NCBI GenBank assembly: GCA_900468535.1
Contig: UBTY01000012.1
Span: 1 to 64,000 of the forward strand
DNA: 64,000 bases
Source of the DNA: Hyphomicrobiales bacterium
GTDB lineage: Bacteria > Pseudomonadota > Alphaproteobacteria > Rhizobiales > Rhizobiaceae
Direction of reading: 5' to 3'
This document shows, piece after piece, positions 26,136 to 37,402 of this stretch. The notes under the pieces are model-generated. The model did not search any database and had not been told where the DNA came from. It saw only the letters and a program-made list of their open reading frames with translations. Each line of letters begins with the position of its first letter. Position 1 is the first letter of the stretch. A program made the position numbers and the translations under genes.

Positions 26136-26716
26136 TGGCCCTTCGCAACGCACTTCGGAAATTGAGAGGACTGGCCGGCCGTTTCGCGAGGGATCGCGAG
26201 GGCGTCGGCGCAATCGAGTTCGCAATCCTCTTCCCGGTCCTCGTCGTGCTCTATGTCGGCGCGTTCGAGATTACCATCGGGTTGAGCATGAGCAAGCGTG
26301 CCGCGCGATCGGCCGCATCGGTTGCCGACGTCATAACCCAGCAGCAGAGCGTCACGAAATCCTGGCTGGCCGATATGCCCTCGGTCGCGAGCGCGATCTT
26401 TGCGCCGTATCCGACAACGGGCATGACGCTGAAGATTACCGGCATCACGATCGACTCGTCCGCCAATCCGAAGGTCAAGTGGTCCTGGGCTCAGGACAAT
26501 TCCGCACCCTATGCCGCAAATTCCGCGGTGACGGTGCCGACGGATCTCAAGAAGGCAAGCAGCTTCCTGGTGCGTGCCGAGATCACCGTGCCGTACCAGC
26601 TCTTCCTCTTCGCGTTCGCGCCGAATCTCGTGTCGAACACGAGCACGCTGACGATCAGCCGGACCTACTATTATCGCCAGCGTCAGGGCGATGACGTCGC
26701 CTGCAGCGATTGCTGA
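26135..26716 (+). CDS. TadE/TadG-family pseudopilin (second of pair)
   Basis: The 193-residue protein has the same design: a basic leader, FARDREGVGAIEFAILFPVLVVLYVGAFEITIG, then a periplasmic domain ending in two cysteines (CSDC). It is named TadF or TadG in related systems; the large von Willebrand domain of true TadG is absent. It starts at ATG 26135 within TGATG. A GTG one codon earlier is also in frame. No terminator is seen before deoB. Confidence 0.83.
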   Translation: MALRNALRKLRGLAGRFARDREGVGAIEFAILFPVLVVLYVGAFEITIGLSMSKRAARSAASVADVITQQQSVTKSWLADMPSVASAIFAPYPTTGMTLKITGITIDSSANPKVKWSWAQDNSAPYAANSAVTVPTDLKKASSFLVRAEITVPYQLFLFAFAPNLVSNTSTLTISRTYYYRQRQGDDVACSDC

Positions 26717-26817
26717 CGGCTCCGCTCCCGGCGAAATTTGCCAAGTCATCAGGACCGATATAAGGCTTGCGTTTCGCAGCCTGCAGACGCCGGGCGCGCT
26801 TTGCTATCGGGTGAATC

Positions 26818-28038
26818 ATGCCGCGTGCTTTTCTGTTCGTTCTGGATTCCTTCGGAGTAGGTGGTGCGCCGGATGCAACGGCCTATGGCGACGAGGGAGC
26901 CAATACGCTCGGCCATATAGCGGAGTTCTGTGCCGCCGGGGCAGGGGACCGTGAAGGACTGCGCGCTGGTCCGCTACAGCTTCCGAACATGTCGGCGTTG
27001 GGGTTGCTGCATCTCGCCAAGGCAGCTTCCGGTCGCTTCCCGGCAGGAATGCCGGTGCCCGAGAAGATCTACGCGACCTACGGCTCCGCCAACGAGGTCT
27101 CGCGCGGCAAGGATACGCCGTCAGGCCACTGGGAGATCGCCGGAACGCCGGTGACCTTCGACTGGGGCTATTTTCCCACCGAGGGGGATGCATTCTCGCC
27201 CGACTTTCTGGAGTCGCTTTGTCGTGCGGCCGATGTGCCCGGCATTCTCGGCAACTGCCACGCATCGGGGACCGATATCATCTCCCGCTTCGGTGAAGAG
27301 CATATACGGACGGGCAAGCCCATCTGCTACACTTCGACGGACTCAGTGTTCCAGGTTGCCGCGCATGAGACGCATTTCGGTCTCGACCGGCTGATGACGT
27401 TCTGCGCGATCGCGCGTGCGCTGCTCGACCCGATGAATATCGGACGGGTGATCGCCCGTCCATTCGTCGGCGAACGAGTGGCGAGCTTTGAGCGAACCGG
27501 AAATCGTCGCGACTTTTCGGTTCCGCCACCGGAGCCGACGCTGCTCGATCGGCTTGTGAAGGAAGGGCGCAACGTCCACGCCGTCGGCAAGATCGGCGAC
27601 ATCTTTGCCCATCAGGGCGTGTCGCGGGTGATCAAGGCCAACGGTAACCAAGCGCTGATGGATGCGACGCTCCAAGCCATGGATACCGCCGAAGACGGCG
27701 ATCTGGTCTTCACCAATTTCGTCGATTTCGACATGCTCTACGGCCATCGTCGCGATGTTCCGGGCTACGCGGCAGCTCTTGAGGCATTCGATGCCCGCCT
27801 GCCCGAGGTCGGCGGCAAGCTGAAGCCCGGGGACCTCGTCATCCTGACCGCCGATCACGGCTGCGACCCGACATGGCGCGGCACCGATCACACCCGCGAA
27901 CGGGTGCCCATCATTGCCTATGGCCCGGGCTTGCGCCCCCGCGATATCGGTATCCGCTCGACCTACGCCGACATCGGCGAGACGATCGCCCGGCATCTGC
28001 GCATTCCGACCGGCCTGCACGGGAGAAGCTTTCTATGA
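26818..28038 (+). CDS. deoB: phosphopentomutase
   Basis: The 406-residue enzyme of the alkaline-phosphatase superfamily interconverts (deoxy)ribose 1- and 5-phosphate. Metal motifs are visible at [12 protein letters not shown] near the N end, with the phosphorylated threonine expected in [10 protein letters not shown], and in [18 protein letters not shown] near the C end. It joins the phosphorolysis products made by the nucleoside phosphorylases at 30447 and 32532 to DeoC at 31756. It overlaps add by ATGA (28035-28038). Confidence 0.96.
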   Translation: MPRAFLFVLDSFGVGGAPDATAYGDEGANTLGHIAEFCAAGAGDREGLRAGPLQLPNMSALGLLHLAKAASGRFPAGMPVPEKIYATYGSANEVSRGKDTPSGHWEIAGTPVTFDWGYFPTEGDAFSPDFLESLCRAADVPGILGNCHASGTDIISRFGEEHIRTGKPICYTSTDSVFQVAAHETHFGLDRLMTFCAIARALLDPMNIGRVIARPFVGERVASFERTGNRRDFSVPPPEPTLLDRLVKEGRNVHAVGKIGDIFAHQGVSRVIKANGNQALMDATLQAMDTAEDGDLVFTNFVDFDMLYGHRRDVPGYAAALEAFDARLPEVGGKLKPGDLVILTADHGCDPTWRGTDHTRERVPIIAYGPGLRPRDIGIRSTYADIGETIARHLRIPTGLHGRSFL

Positions 28039-29003
28039 CTGCTCATTTGAAGAAAGTCGAACTGCACTGTCATCTGGAAGGGGCGGCCCCTCCGTCCCTG
28101 ACGCTGGCCCAGGCCCGCAAATACAACATCGACATCGGCGCCTACCTGAAGGACGCAGCTTATGTCTGGCATGACTTTGCAAGCTTCCTGCAGTGCTACG
28201 ACAAGATTTCCGAGGTCTATAAGACAGAGGAAGACTATGCCCTGCTGACGGAAACCTATCTCGGCGAGCTCGCTTCGGTTGGTACGATCTATAGCGAATT
28301 GATTGTCTCGCCCGATCACGGAAAACGCATCGGCCTTGGCGCCGACGCTTACATCGCCGGTGTTTGCGAAGGCATCCGTCGGGCAGAGGCTGCAAACGGA
28401 ATCGTGGCCCGGCTGATCGTCACAGGCGAGCGGCATTTCGGCCCCGACAGCGTTGTCGGTGCCGCTGAATATGCCGCGAAGGCACGCAACCCGCTTATTA
28501 CGGGTTTCAATCTTGCCGGCGAGGAGCGCATGGGCCGCGTCGCGGACTACGCCCAGGCTTTCGATATCGCGCGCGACGCCGGCCTTGGGCTGACCATCCA
28601 TGCGGGCGAAGTCTGTGGGCCGTTCAGTGTCGCCGACGCACTCGATGTCGTGCGCCCGTCCCGCATCGGGCACGGCGTGCGGGCAATCGAGGATGAGGCC
28701 CTGGTGCGCCGCCTGGCAGACGAGGGCACTGTTCTCGAAGTCTGCCCCGGCTCGAATATCGCATTGAAGGTCTTTCCGGATTTCGCCGCCCACCCGCTGC
28801 GGCGGCTGAAGGAAGCCGGCGTGCGCGTGACGATCAGTTCCGACGATCCGCCCTTCTTCCATACGTCGCTGGAGCGCGAGTATGAGCTTGCGGCGAGCGC
28901 CTTCGGCTTCACCGATAGCGAGATCAACGAACTGACGCGCACGGGCCTCGAAGCGGCCTTTGTGGACGAAGAGACGCGAAAGATGCTCCTGGCACGCCTC
29001 TGA
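28035..29003 (+). CDS. add: adenosine deaminase
   Basis: The 322-residue TIM-barrel metal-dependent deaminase converts (deoxy)adenosine to (deoxy)inosine. Zinc ligands His11 and His13 are in VELHCHLEG. Other active-site motifs are [15 protein letters not shown] and ISSDDPPFF. Its product feeds the purine nucleoside phosphorylase of the neighbouring - strand operon. Translation is coupled to deoB. A strong terminator follows. Adenine deaminases of the same family are an alternative, but the deoB context favours adenosine. Confidence 0.93.
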   Translation: MTAHLKKVELHCHLEGAAPPSLTLAQARKYNIDIGAYLKDAAYVWHDFASFLQCYDKISEVYKTEEDYALLTETYLGELASVGTIYSELIVSPDHGKRIGLGADAYIAGVCEGIRRAEAANGIVARLIVTGERHFGPDSVVGAAEYAAKARNPLITGFNLAGEERMGRVADYAQAFDIARDAGLGLTIHAGEVCGPFSVADALDVVRPSRIGHGVRAIEDEALVRRLADEGTVLEVCPGSNIALKVFPDFAAHPLRRLKEAGVRVTISSDDPPFFHTSLEREYELAASAFGFTDSEINELTRTGLEAAFVDEETRKMLLARL

Positions 29004-29030
29004 GCGTCCGTGATTGGGGATCAGCAATGC

Positions 29031-29064
29031 AAATCGCCGTCCGCTCTTGCAGCGGACGCGATTT
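29031..29064. terminator. terminator after deoB-add
   Basis: AAATCGC (29031-29037) pairs with GCGATTT (29058-29064), and GTCCGCT (29039-29045) pairs with AGCGGAC (29051-29057), with one bulged C and a 5-base loop. A-run and T-run at the outer ends make it possibly active in both directions. Confidence 0.75.
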
Positions 29065-29111
29065 CCATGAAAGAAACATCCGATAAGAATAGCTAAAGAA
29101 AGGGCTCGGCC

Positions 29112-29741
29112 ATGGACGGCGTTACGGTCATCGATCATCCGCTTGTGCAGCACAAACTCACCATCATGCGGCGCAAGGAAACATCGACCGGAAGTTTCCG
29201 TCGCCTGTTGCGCGAGATATCGACGCTGCTGTGCTACGAGGTGACCCGCGACCTCGAGCTGACGATGGAAACCATTGAGACGCCCATGGAAACCATGGAG
29301 TCGCCGATCCTCGAAGGCAAGAAGCTCGTTTTCGCCTCGATCCTGCGCGCCGGTAACGGTCTTCTGGAAGGCATGCTGGACCTGGTTCCGTCGGCCCGCG
29401 TGTCGCATATCGGCGTCTACCGCGACCACGATACGCTGCAGCCCGTCGAGTACTACTTCAAGGCACCGGAGGACATTTCCGAGCGCCTGATCATCGTCGT
29501 CGACCCGATGCTTGCCACCGGTAATTCGTCGATCGCGGCGATCGAGAAGCTCAAGGAGCGCGGCGCACACAACATCCGCTTCCTCTGCCTGCTGGCGGCG
29601 CCGGAAGGTATCAAGAACTTCCGCGAGGCGCATCCAGACGTGCCTGTCTTCACGGCGTCGATCGACAGCCACCTGAACGACAAGGGCTACATCGTGCCGG
29701 GATTGGGCGATGCCGGCGACCGGATGTACGGCACGAAATAA
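29112..29741 (+). CDS. upp: uracil phosphoribosyltransferase
   Basis: The 209-residue enzyme makes UMP from uracil and PRPP. The PRPP loop is [13 protein letters not shown], and the uracil-binding C end reads [17 protein letters not shown]. The region around residues 55-70 is acidic and methionine-rich ([13 protein letters not shown]) where many homologues are shorter. It salvages uracil released by DeoA-type phosphorolysis. It is a single-gene unit: a terminator precedes it and another follows. Confidence 0.96.
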   Translation: MDGVTVIDHPLVQHKLTIMRRKETSTGSFRRLLREISTLLCYEVTRDLELTMETIETPMETMESPILEGKKLVFASILRAGNGLLEGMLDLVPSARVSHIGVYRDHDTLQPVEYYFKAPEDISERLIIVVDPMLATGNSSIAAIEKLKERGAHNIRFLCLLAAPEGIKNFREAHPDVPVFTASIDSHLNDKGYIVPGLGDAGDRMYGTK

Positions 29742-29773
29742 TTAACGCGCCATTTACCAGTTATTGTTGGTTG

Positions 29774-29804
29774 ATGCCCCGGAACGACCTTCCGGGGCAT
29801 TTTC
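29774..29804 (+). terminator. rho-independent terminator after upp
   Basis: ATGCCCCGGAA (29774-29784) pairs with TTCCGGGGCAT (29790-29800) around a 5-base loop, an 11-bp perfect stem followed by TTTCATT. Confidence 0.88.
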
Positions 29805-29900
29805 ATTGAGGCATTAGTAACTTGTCAGCAATTGCGGCGTAGCACCTAGAGACATGGCCTCGCATGATGCGCGGTTTATACAGGAAGGATTTCTGTCTCC

Positions 29901-30440
29901 ATGCTCGTGCGTACAATCATATTCGCAAGCATTGCCGCAGTGCTTGCCAGTCAGGTTCCGTCCTTGATCGGGGCTACCGGCGGCGTTTCCCGCCCAGAGC
30001 CTGCCGTCTCCGCGAATTACGTTTCCGGCACCGTCGATACGGTCCAGCCGTCCCAGGCATCCACGTCGCTGGGCGCGATGCGCCTGCAGGCCGATGCCCA
30101 GGGCCACTATACAGGCGATTTCAGGATAAACGGTCGTCAGGTGCAGGGGTTGATCGATACCGGCGCCACCTACGTCGCCTTGAACGAAAGCCTCGCGCGC
30201 CGTCTCGGCTATACCGCCAACCAGCTGGACTTCCGCTACGCCGTCAGCACCGCCAACGGCCAGACGAAAGCCGCGCACATCACCCTGGATCGCGTCGAGA
30301 TCGGTGGCATCCGCGTTCGCGACGTCGAAGCCTTCGTTCTGCGAGACGAGGCCCTGTCTTCGACGCTTGTCGGCATGAGCTTCCTCAAGAAGCTCGGATC
30401 CTATTCCGTCGCTGACGGATCGCTCAGCCTGAAGCAGTAA
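29901..30440 (+). CDS. retropepsin-like aspartic protease, secreted or membrane-anchored
   Basis: The 179-residue protein has an N-terminal hydrophobic segment (about residues 4-24; signal or anchor) and a retropepsin-type domain. The active-site motif is LIDTGATYVAL with Asp86, and the second conserved block is LVGMSFLKKLGSYSV. This is the TIGR02281-type clan AA protease common in alphaproteobacteria; dimerisation is expected since only one active-site Asp is present. Its substrate is not known. It converges with deoA (6 bases between stops) and has no clear tie to nucleoside salvage. Confidence 0.87.
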   Translation: MLVRTIIFASIAAVLASQVPSLIGATGGVSRPEPAVSANYVSGTVDTVQPSQASTSLGAMRLQADAQGHYTGDFRINGRQVQGLIDTGATYVALNESLARRLGYTANQLDFRYAVSTANGQTKAAHITLDRVEIGGIRVRDVEAFVLRDEALSSTLVGMSFLKKLGSYSVADGSLSLKQ

Positions 30441-30446
30441 AGCGTA

Positions 30447-31754
30447 TCAGATACGTTGCGAGATGACGGCGGTGAGCGCAGGCTCGCTGTCGGAAATCCT
30501 GTACGTGTTCCTCAGCGCGGCCGCCGCGGCGGTGGCCGCGTCTCTCGTCGTTGCGTGAACGAACCCGATCGGGGCGCCTTTCTCGATGTAGGTGCCGATG
30601 GGCGGCAGTTCGGAGAAGCCGACGCGGCTATCGATCTTGTCCTGGGGATGCCGTCGTCCGCCCCCGAGATCGATCACCGCCATGCCGATCTGACGCGCAT
30701 CGCAGGAATGCAGCCACCCGGATTGCTGAGCGATAACAGGAACGACATGAGGCGCGCTTTGCAGATAGGCATCGGGCCTCTCCAGCAGATCTGACGGTCC
30801 GCCGAGCGCGTGCACCATTCGGCCAAATATCTCGGCGGCTGCACCCGAGGAGAGGGCGTCCAGCGCCTTGGCGGTCGCGCTGTCAGGCGTCGCGGCAAGG
30901 CCGGAGGCCATCAGCATTTCGCTGGCGAAAGCAAGAACGACTGTTTCCAGCCGCGTGCCCTTCTTCCGGCCGGCAAGAAAATCGAGGCAATTCCGGATCT
31001 CGACCGCGTTGCCGGCGGCGTCTGCCAGCGGCTGGTTCATGTCGGTAATCAATGCGGAGGTCTTCACGCCCGCGCCGTTCGACACCTCGACCAGCGAACG
31101 CGCCAGAACTCGCGCGTCCTCAGGCTCCATCATGAAGGCGCCATTGCCGACCTTGACGTCGAGCACCAGCGTCTGCAGGCCCGCCGCCAGCTTCTTGGAG
31201 AGGATGGACGCCGTGATCAGCGGTATCGAATCGACCGTCGCCGTCACGTCCCTGATCGCGTAGAGCTTGCCGTCGGCAGGTGCCAGCGCGCTGGTCTGCC
31301 CGATGATCGCGCAGCCGACCTCCTTGACCGTCATGCGGAAGAGGGATGCATCGGGCGTGATATTATAGCCGGGAATGGACTCCAGCTTGTCCAGCGTGCC
31401 GCCGGTATGGCCAAGTCCGCGGCCGGAAATCATCGGTACCGCAAGCCCGCAGGCCGCCGCAATCGGCGCCAGCATCAGCGAGACATTGTCGCCCACGCCG
31501 CCCGTCGAATGCTTGTCGGCAATCGGTCGGTCGATATCGCTCCAGTTCAAGGTGTCGCCGGAGGCGGCCATCGCCTGCGTCAGGGCAATCACCTCGTCGC
31601 GCGACATTCCCTTGAACCAGACGGCCATCGCAAAGGCGCCGATCTGGCCTTCCGAAAGTTCGCCCGCCGCAAGCGCGGAGATGAACGCACGGAGGTCATC
31701 GGCCGATAGCGTGCCGCCGTCCCGCTTCCGCCTGATGATTTCCTGCGGGATCAT
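30447..31754 (-). CDS. deoA: thymidine phosphorylase
   Basis: The 435-residue enzyme cleaves thymidine or deoxyuridine with phosphate to base and deoxyribose 1-phosphate. Motifs seen are DKHSTGGVGDNVS (phosphate binding), SGRGLGHTGGTLDKLES and LDVKVGNGAFM. ATG 31754 sits 1 base after the deoC stop; a longer frame reaching 32051 reads through deoC in another frame and is rejected. It is the last gene of the - strand nucleoside operon. Confidence 0.96.
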   Translation of the reverse strand: MIPQEIIRRKRDGGTLSADDLRAFISALAAGELSEGQIGAFAMAVWFKGMSRDEVIALTQAMAASGDTLNWSDIDRPIADKHSTGGVGDNVSLMLAPIAAACGLAVPMISGRGLGHTGGTLDKLESIPGYNITPDASLFRMTVKEVGCAIIGQTSALAPADGKLYAIRDVTATVDSIPLITASILSKKLAAGLQTLVLDVKVGNGAFMMEPEDARVLARSLVEVSNGAGVKTSALITDMNQPLADAAGNAVEIRNCLDFLAGRKKGTRLETVVLAFASEMLMASGLAATPDSATAKALDALSSGAAAEIFGRMVHALGGPSDLLERPDAYLQSAPHVVPVIAQQSGWLHSCDARQIGMAVIDLGGGRRHPQDKIDSRVGFSELPPIGTYIEKGAPIGFVHATTRDAATAAAAALRNTYRISDSEPALTAVISQRI

Positions 31755-31755
31755 C

Positions 31756-32532
31756 TCAGTAGCTCGATGCCGCCGATTGCGTGGATTGCGTTCCGCTGAG
31801 AACGGCAAGGATATCGTCCAGCAGGCCCGATGCACCGAAGCGGAACGTCGACGGCATCGGCCAATCCGGTGCCATGATCGTCTCCGCGAGGCTGAGGTAG
31901 AGGGCCGCATCCGCAACCGACCCGATACCACCGGCCGGCTTGAAGCCGACCTTGCGGCCGCTGTGGCGGATTGCACGCAGCATGATATCAGCCGCTTCAA
32001 GCGTCGCGTTGACCGAGACCTTGCCCGTCGACGTCTTGATGAAATCGGCACCGGCCTCGATCGCCAGTTCGGATGCGCGGCGGATCAGCGCCGGGTCCTT
32101 GATCTCGCCGGTCTCCAGGATGACCTTTAGCAACACCGGCTCAACGCACTCCGCGCGCACCGCCGTCACCATGTCGGTCACGGCCTTGCCGCTGCCCGAC
32201 ATGAACGCGCGATAGGGGATCACAAGGTCGATCTCGTCAGCACCGTCAGCAATCGCTTCGCGCGTCTCGGCCGCGACATCCGCCACTTCCATCTCGCCCG
32301 ATGGAAAATTGACGACCGTCGCGATCTTCACGGAATGCCCGCTGCCGAGAATGGCACGGGCGTGCGCGACGAAACGTGGCCAGATGCAGATGGCAGCCGT
32401 ATTGCCGTAGGGCGTCTGTGCCCGCGCGCAAAGGGTATCGATCTGGGCTTCGGTGCAATCATCCTTGAGGTTCGTCAAGTCGAGAAGGGACAGTGCGACC
32501 GCGGCGGTTTCCCTGAGGGAATGGGTGCTCAT
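31756..32532 (-). CDS. deoC: deoxyribose-phosphate aldolase
   Basis: The 258-residue class I aldolase splits deoxyribose 5-phosphate into glyceraldehyde 3-phosphate and acetaldehyde. The Schiff-base lysine is Lys166 in FIKTSTGK, with Asp at 102 in EIDLVIPY and Lys198 in VGFKPAGGI as proton-relay residues. The C end carries a low-complexity TQSTQSAASSY tail. It overlaps the phosphorylase gene by 1 base and lies 1 base from deoA. Confidence 0.95.
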   Translation of the reverse strand: MSTHSLRETAAVALSLLDLTNLKDDCTEAQIDTLCARAQTPYGNTAAICIWPRFVAHARAILGSGHSVKIATVVNFPSGEMEVADVAAETREAIADGADEIDLVIPYRAFMSGSGKAVTDMVTAVRAECVEPVLLKVILETGEIKDPALIRRASELAIEAGADFIKTSTGKVSVNATLEAADIMLRAIRHSGRKVGFKPAGGIGSVADAALYLSLAETIMAPDWPMPSTFRFGASGLLDDILAVLSGTQSTQSAASSY

Positions 32533-33335
32533 TATTCGTTTCCTCCAGCTGCGATCATGTCCTTGAGGATGGCAGCGAGACGGGCGCCTCCAATAGGCGC
32601 CATGTCCTTGGTTTCGTCGTGGCTGAGTTCGGAGCCGGTCATGCCCGCACCATAGTTGGTGATAACGGAGGCAGCCGCAACCCTTATGCCAAGCATTCTG
32701 GCGATGATGACTTCGGGCACGGTCGACATGCCGACGGCATCGGCGCCGAGGATACGCGCCATGCGTATCTCGGCCGGAGTTTCAAAGCTCGGACCCGAGA
32801 ACCACATGTAGACGCCCTTGGCGAGCGGGATGTTGGTCCGTTCCGCCGCGCGTTGCATCGCGGCGGCGAGTTCGGCGTCATAGGCATTTGTCATCCCGAC
32901 GAAACGCTTGTCGCTTTCCTCGCCGATCAGCGGGTTCATGCCGGAATAGTTGATGTGATCGGAGATCTGCATCACCGACCCGGGCGGCATGTCTTCGCGC
33001 AGCGAGCCGGCCGAATTGGTCAGGATCAGGGAATCGACCCCAAGCGCCTTCAGCACCTCTAGCGGCGCGCGCATGGCAGCGGCATCACCCTTTTCGTAGA
33101 AATGCACGCGACCGGACAGCATGAAGACGGAAACGCCGCCGAGCGAGCCGATAACCACTTCGCCGGCATGACCGGAAACCGCGCTGACGGGGAAGCTTGG
33201 AAGATCGCCGTACGGTATGCGGACCGCGTCCTCCAGCTGATCGACAAGCGAGCCGAGACCGGAGCCCAGCACGATGCCGTAGCGCGGCGAATGGCTGCCC
33301 AGTCTGCCGCTCAGCAGGTCAAGCGCCGCCTTCAT
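32532..33335 (-). CDS. punA: purine nucleoside phosphorylase (trimeric type)
   Basis: The 267-residue enzyme phosphorolyses (deoxy)inosine and guanosine. Motifs include GIVLGSGLGSLVDQL (phosphate loop), GRVHFYEK, LTNSAGSLREDMPPG and the purine site MWFSGPSFETPAEIRM, with VITNYGAGM near the end. It could also act as a xanthosine phosphorylase. The start overlaps the cdd stop by 4 bases (ATGA-type), in keeping with coupled translation in the operon. Confidence 0.93.
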   Translation of the reverse strand: MKAALDLLSGRLGSHSPRYGIVLGSGLGSLVDQLEDAVRIPYGDLPSFPVSAVSGHAGEVVIGSLGGVSVFMLSGRVHFYEKGDAAAMRAPLEVLKALGVDSLILTNSAGSLREDMPPGSVMQISDHINYSGMNPLIGEESDKRFVGMTNAYDAELAAAMQRAAERTNIPLAKGVYMWFSGPSFETPAEIRMARILGADAVGMSTVPEVIIARMLGIRVAAASVITNYGAGMTGSELSHDETKDMAPIGGARLAAILKDMIAAGGNE

Positions 33336-33721
33336 CCCAGTTCCGTTTCGAAGCTGAAGGGCAGAAGCTCGTCCATCGTCATGGTCTTCTTCACGCCGGC
33401 TTCGTCACAGAGATAAATGCGGGTTTCCTTCGACGCGAACTCCGAGATCTTCTGGCGGCAGCCGCCACAGGGCGGGCAGAGCGGCAGCTTTTCGGCGATG
33501 ACAGCCATCTCGACGATCTTCTTGGCACCGCCCATGATCATCGCGCTGATCGCGGTCGGCTCCGCACACCAGCCCTGCGGGAACGACAGGTTCTCGATGT
33601 TGGCGCCGGTATAGACCTTGCCGTCCTCGGCGCGGATCGCCGCGCCGACGGGGAACTTGGAGTAGGGCGCATGGGCAAAGGCCATGGCGCCGCGTGCGGC
33701 TTCGAAAAGATCGTGCGACAT
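33332..33721 (-). CDS. cdd: cytidine deaminase
   Basis: The 129-residue tetrameric-type zinc enzyme converts cytidine and deoxycytidine to uridine forms. Zinc ligands are Cys52, Cys85 and Cys88, in WCAEPTAIS and PPCGGCRQ, and the catalytic Glu is Glu54. The N end AYSKFPVGAA-like motif (HAPYSKFPVGAAI) is present. It lies 4 bases from the permease gene, as usual for nucleoside import operons. Confidence 0.96.
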   Translation of the reverse strand: MSHDLFEAARGAMAFAHAPYSKFPVGAAIRAEDGKVYTGANIENLSFPQGWCAEPTAISAMIMGGAKKIVEMAVIAEKLPLCPPCGGCRQKISEFASKETRIYLCDEAGVKKTMTMDELLPFSFETELG

Positions 33722-33725
33722 GTTC

Positions 33726-34697
33726 TCAACGTTCCTTCGTGTAGGGGACGCCGCCGGCCTTCGGCGGGATGGCTTTGCCGATGAAACCGGCGAGCAGGAC
33801 GCAGGTGAGGATATAGGGCAGGGCCTGGAAGATCTGCACCGGCACCTCGCCGATACCGGGGATAGGCTTGCCCTGCATGAAATTGCCGAGTGCGTCGAGG
33901 AAGCCGAACAGCAGGCAAGCGAACATCACGGGCACCGGCTTCCACTTGGCGAAGACGAGGGCAGCAAGCGCGATGTAACCTTTGCCCGCCGACATGTCCT
34001 TGATGAAGGCAGCCGATTGCGCAATGGCGAGGTAGGTGCCGGAGAACCCGCAGAGGATACCCGCGCACATGACTGAGCGGTAGCGCAGCCAGCTGACCGA
34101 AATGCCGGCGGTGTCGACCGCGCCCGGATTTTCGCCGACCGCGCGCAGGCGAAGGCCGAAGCGGGTCCGGTAAAGGATCCACCAGGAGAGCGGCACGGCG
34201 AGAAACGCCAGATAGGTCAGGATATTGTTGCCGGAGATGACGTTGGCATAGAGCGGCCCGATGACCGGAACCTCACGCATTGCATCGGCGCCGGGCAGCA
34301 CGATCGGCGAAAAACGTGCCTCGGGGAGAAGCTGCGGGGTTCGTCCCCCCTGCCCAAACCAGGCGCCACCAAGAACGATGGTGATACCGGCGATGAAGAA
34401 GTTGATCGCCACCCCCGAGATGATCTGGTTGCCGCGGTTGGTAATCGACGCGAAGCCGTGCACGAGGCTGAGAGCCACCGAGCAGATGATGCCGGCGCCG
34501 AGGCCGAGCCACGGCGAATCCGTCAGGTAGGCGACGCAGGCGGCCGCGAAGGCCGATCCCAGCATCTTGCCTTCGAGGCCGATGTCGAAAACGCCGGCTC
34601 TCTCCGAGAAGAGCCCGGCAAGGGCGGTGAATATCAGCGGGATCGACAGGCGGATCGTCGAGCTCAGAACGCTGATGAATATGTCATAATAGTCCAT
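33726..34697 (-). CDS. nucleoside ABC transporter permease (NupC/YufQ type)
   Basis: The 323-residue inner-membrane protein with about eight to ten helices belongs to the BPD_transp_2 family. The N end IFTALAGLFSERAGVFDIGLEGKML is typical of purine/pyrimidine nucleoside importers. ATG 34697 follows GAGGAG; a longer frame adds 25 residues without a site. It pairs with the permease at 34708 and the ATPase at 35819. Confidence 0.93.
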   Translation of the reverse strand: MDYYDIFISVLSSTIRLSIPLIFTALAGLFSERAGVFDIGLEGKMLGSAFAAACVAYLTDSPWLGLGAGIICSVALSLVHGFASITNRGNQIISGVAINFFIAGITIVLGGAWFGQGGRTPQLLPEARFSPIVLPGADAMREVPVIGPLYANVISGNNILTYLAFLAVPLSWWILYRTRFGLRLRAVGENPGAVDTAGISVSWLRYRSVMCAGILCGFSGTYLAIAQSAAFIKDMSAGKGYIALAALVFAKWKPVPVMFACLLFGFLDALGNFMQGKPIPGIGEVPVQIFQALPYILTCVLLAGFIGKAIPPKAGGVPYTKER

Positions 34698-34707
34698 CGC
34701 GCGCTCC

Positions 34708-35811
34708 TCACTTGCCCTTGAACTGCTGGTAGACGCGCACGAGCGCCGGACGGAACATATACTCCAGAGCACCCGCGAACAGGATCACCAGACCCTGAAT
34801 GACCAGGATCATCTCGCGCGTGATGGTGGGCATCTCGAAGGAGATCCAGTCGCCGCCTTGATAGAGGATGCCGAAAAGGATCGCCGAAAAGACGATGCCG
34901 ACAGGATGGTTGCGCCCCATCAGCGACACGGCGATGCCGACAAAGCCCGCACCGCCGACGAACTCGACCTGCAGGCGTGCCGACGAACCCATGACCGGGT
35001 TGAGCGCCATCATGCCGGCGAGAGCGCCCGACAGCAGCATGGCGATCATGACGGTCCGTGCATAGGGAATACCGGCATAGGAGGCTGCACTGGGGCTGAC
35101 GCCGAGCGTGCGCATCTCGAAGCCGAGCTTCGTCCGCCAGATCAGCAGCCAGACGAAATAGGAGGCAACCAGCGCGATGATGAACGACACGTTGAAAGGC
35201 GCAGCACCGAGCTTTGCCCCGAACATGTTCATCAGCCAGCCGAGCTTCGGCAGCTGGCCGCCTTCGAGGAAGGTACGGGTCTCAGGCGCCATCTTGCCCG
35301 GCACGATCAGGACATGCACGAGCAGGTACACCATCAGCGCCGCGCCGATGTAATTGAACATGATCGTCGTGATGACGATGTGGCTGCCGCGCTTGGCCTG
35401 CAGGAATGCGGGAATGAGGGCCCAGGCCGCGCCGAAGAGCCCGGCGCCGATGACGGCGATGGGCATCGTGACGTACCACGGCACATAATTGTCGAGAGTC
35501 AGTGCCACCAGCGCGCAGCCGAGGCCGCCGAGATAGGCCTGGCCTTCGGAGCCGATGTTGAAGAGGCCGGCATGGATCGCAACGGCGACCGAGAGCCCCG
35601 TGAAGATGAAGCTCGTTGCATAGTACAGCGTGAAGCCGATGCCTTCGCCGCTGCCAAGCGCTCCTTCGATCAGGAGTGACAGGGCGCCGAGCGGGCTTTC
35701 GCCGATCAGCCAGACGACAAAGCCCGAGATCAGGAAGGCAACGACAAGGTTCAAAAGCGGAATGAGGCCGTAATTGATCCAATTGGGAAGTGGGACGGAA
35801 GCAGTGCTCAT
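34708..35811 (-). CDS. nucleoside ABC transporter permease (NupB/YufP type)
   Basis: The 367-residue partner permease of the BPD_transp_2 family carries the motif FNIGSEGQAYLGGL and AKRGSHIVITTIMFNYIGA, and about ten membrane helices. ATG 35811 is preceded by GAGGA at 5 bases and lies 7 bases after the ATPase stop; an upstream ATG at 35829 overlaps that gene. It is expected to form a heterodimer with the product of 33726. Confidence 0.93.
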   Translation of the reverse strand: MSTASVPLPNWINYGLIPLLNLVVAFLISGFVVWLIGESPLGALSLLIEGALGSGEGIGFTLYYATSFIFTGLSVAVAIHAGLFNIGSEGQAYLGGLGCALVALTLDNYVPWYVTMPIAVIGAGLFGAAWALIPAFLQAKRGSHIVITTIMFNYIGAALMVYLLVHVLIVPGKMAPETRTFLEGGQLPKLGWLMNMFGAKLGAAPFNVSFIIALVASYFVWLLIWRTKLGFEMRTLGVSPSAASYAGIPYARTVMIAMLLSGALAGMMALNPVMGSSARLQVEFVGGAGFVGIAVSLMGRNHPVGIVFSAILFGILYQGGDWISFEMPTITREMILVIQGLVILFAGALEYMFRPALVRVYQQFKGK

Positions 35812-35818
35812 AAAGTCC

Positions 35819-37330
<1,512 letters not shown>

Positions 37331-37351
37331 AGCAGGCTCCAGATACGAAAA

Positions 37352-37387
37352 GGGCGTATGGCGAAAAACACGTTCCGCCATACGCCC
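37352..37387 (-). terminator. intercistronic hairpin / partial terminator behind the binding-protein gene
   Basis: A perfect 12-bp stem, 37352-37363 with 37376-37387, has a 12-base loop. On the - strand TTTTCGT follows. It lies between the binding-protein stop and the ATPase start and probably lets the binding protein be made in excess. Confidence 0.8.
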
Positions 37388-37402
37388 AATTTCAGGCGCG
37401 GA

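Noticed and set aside
30447..32051. Longer deoA frame beginning inside deoC
   Set aside because: The added 99 residues are low-complexity Arg/Ser text read from deoC in another frame; ATG 31754 begins the family's normal N end.
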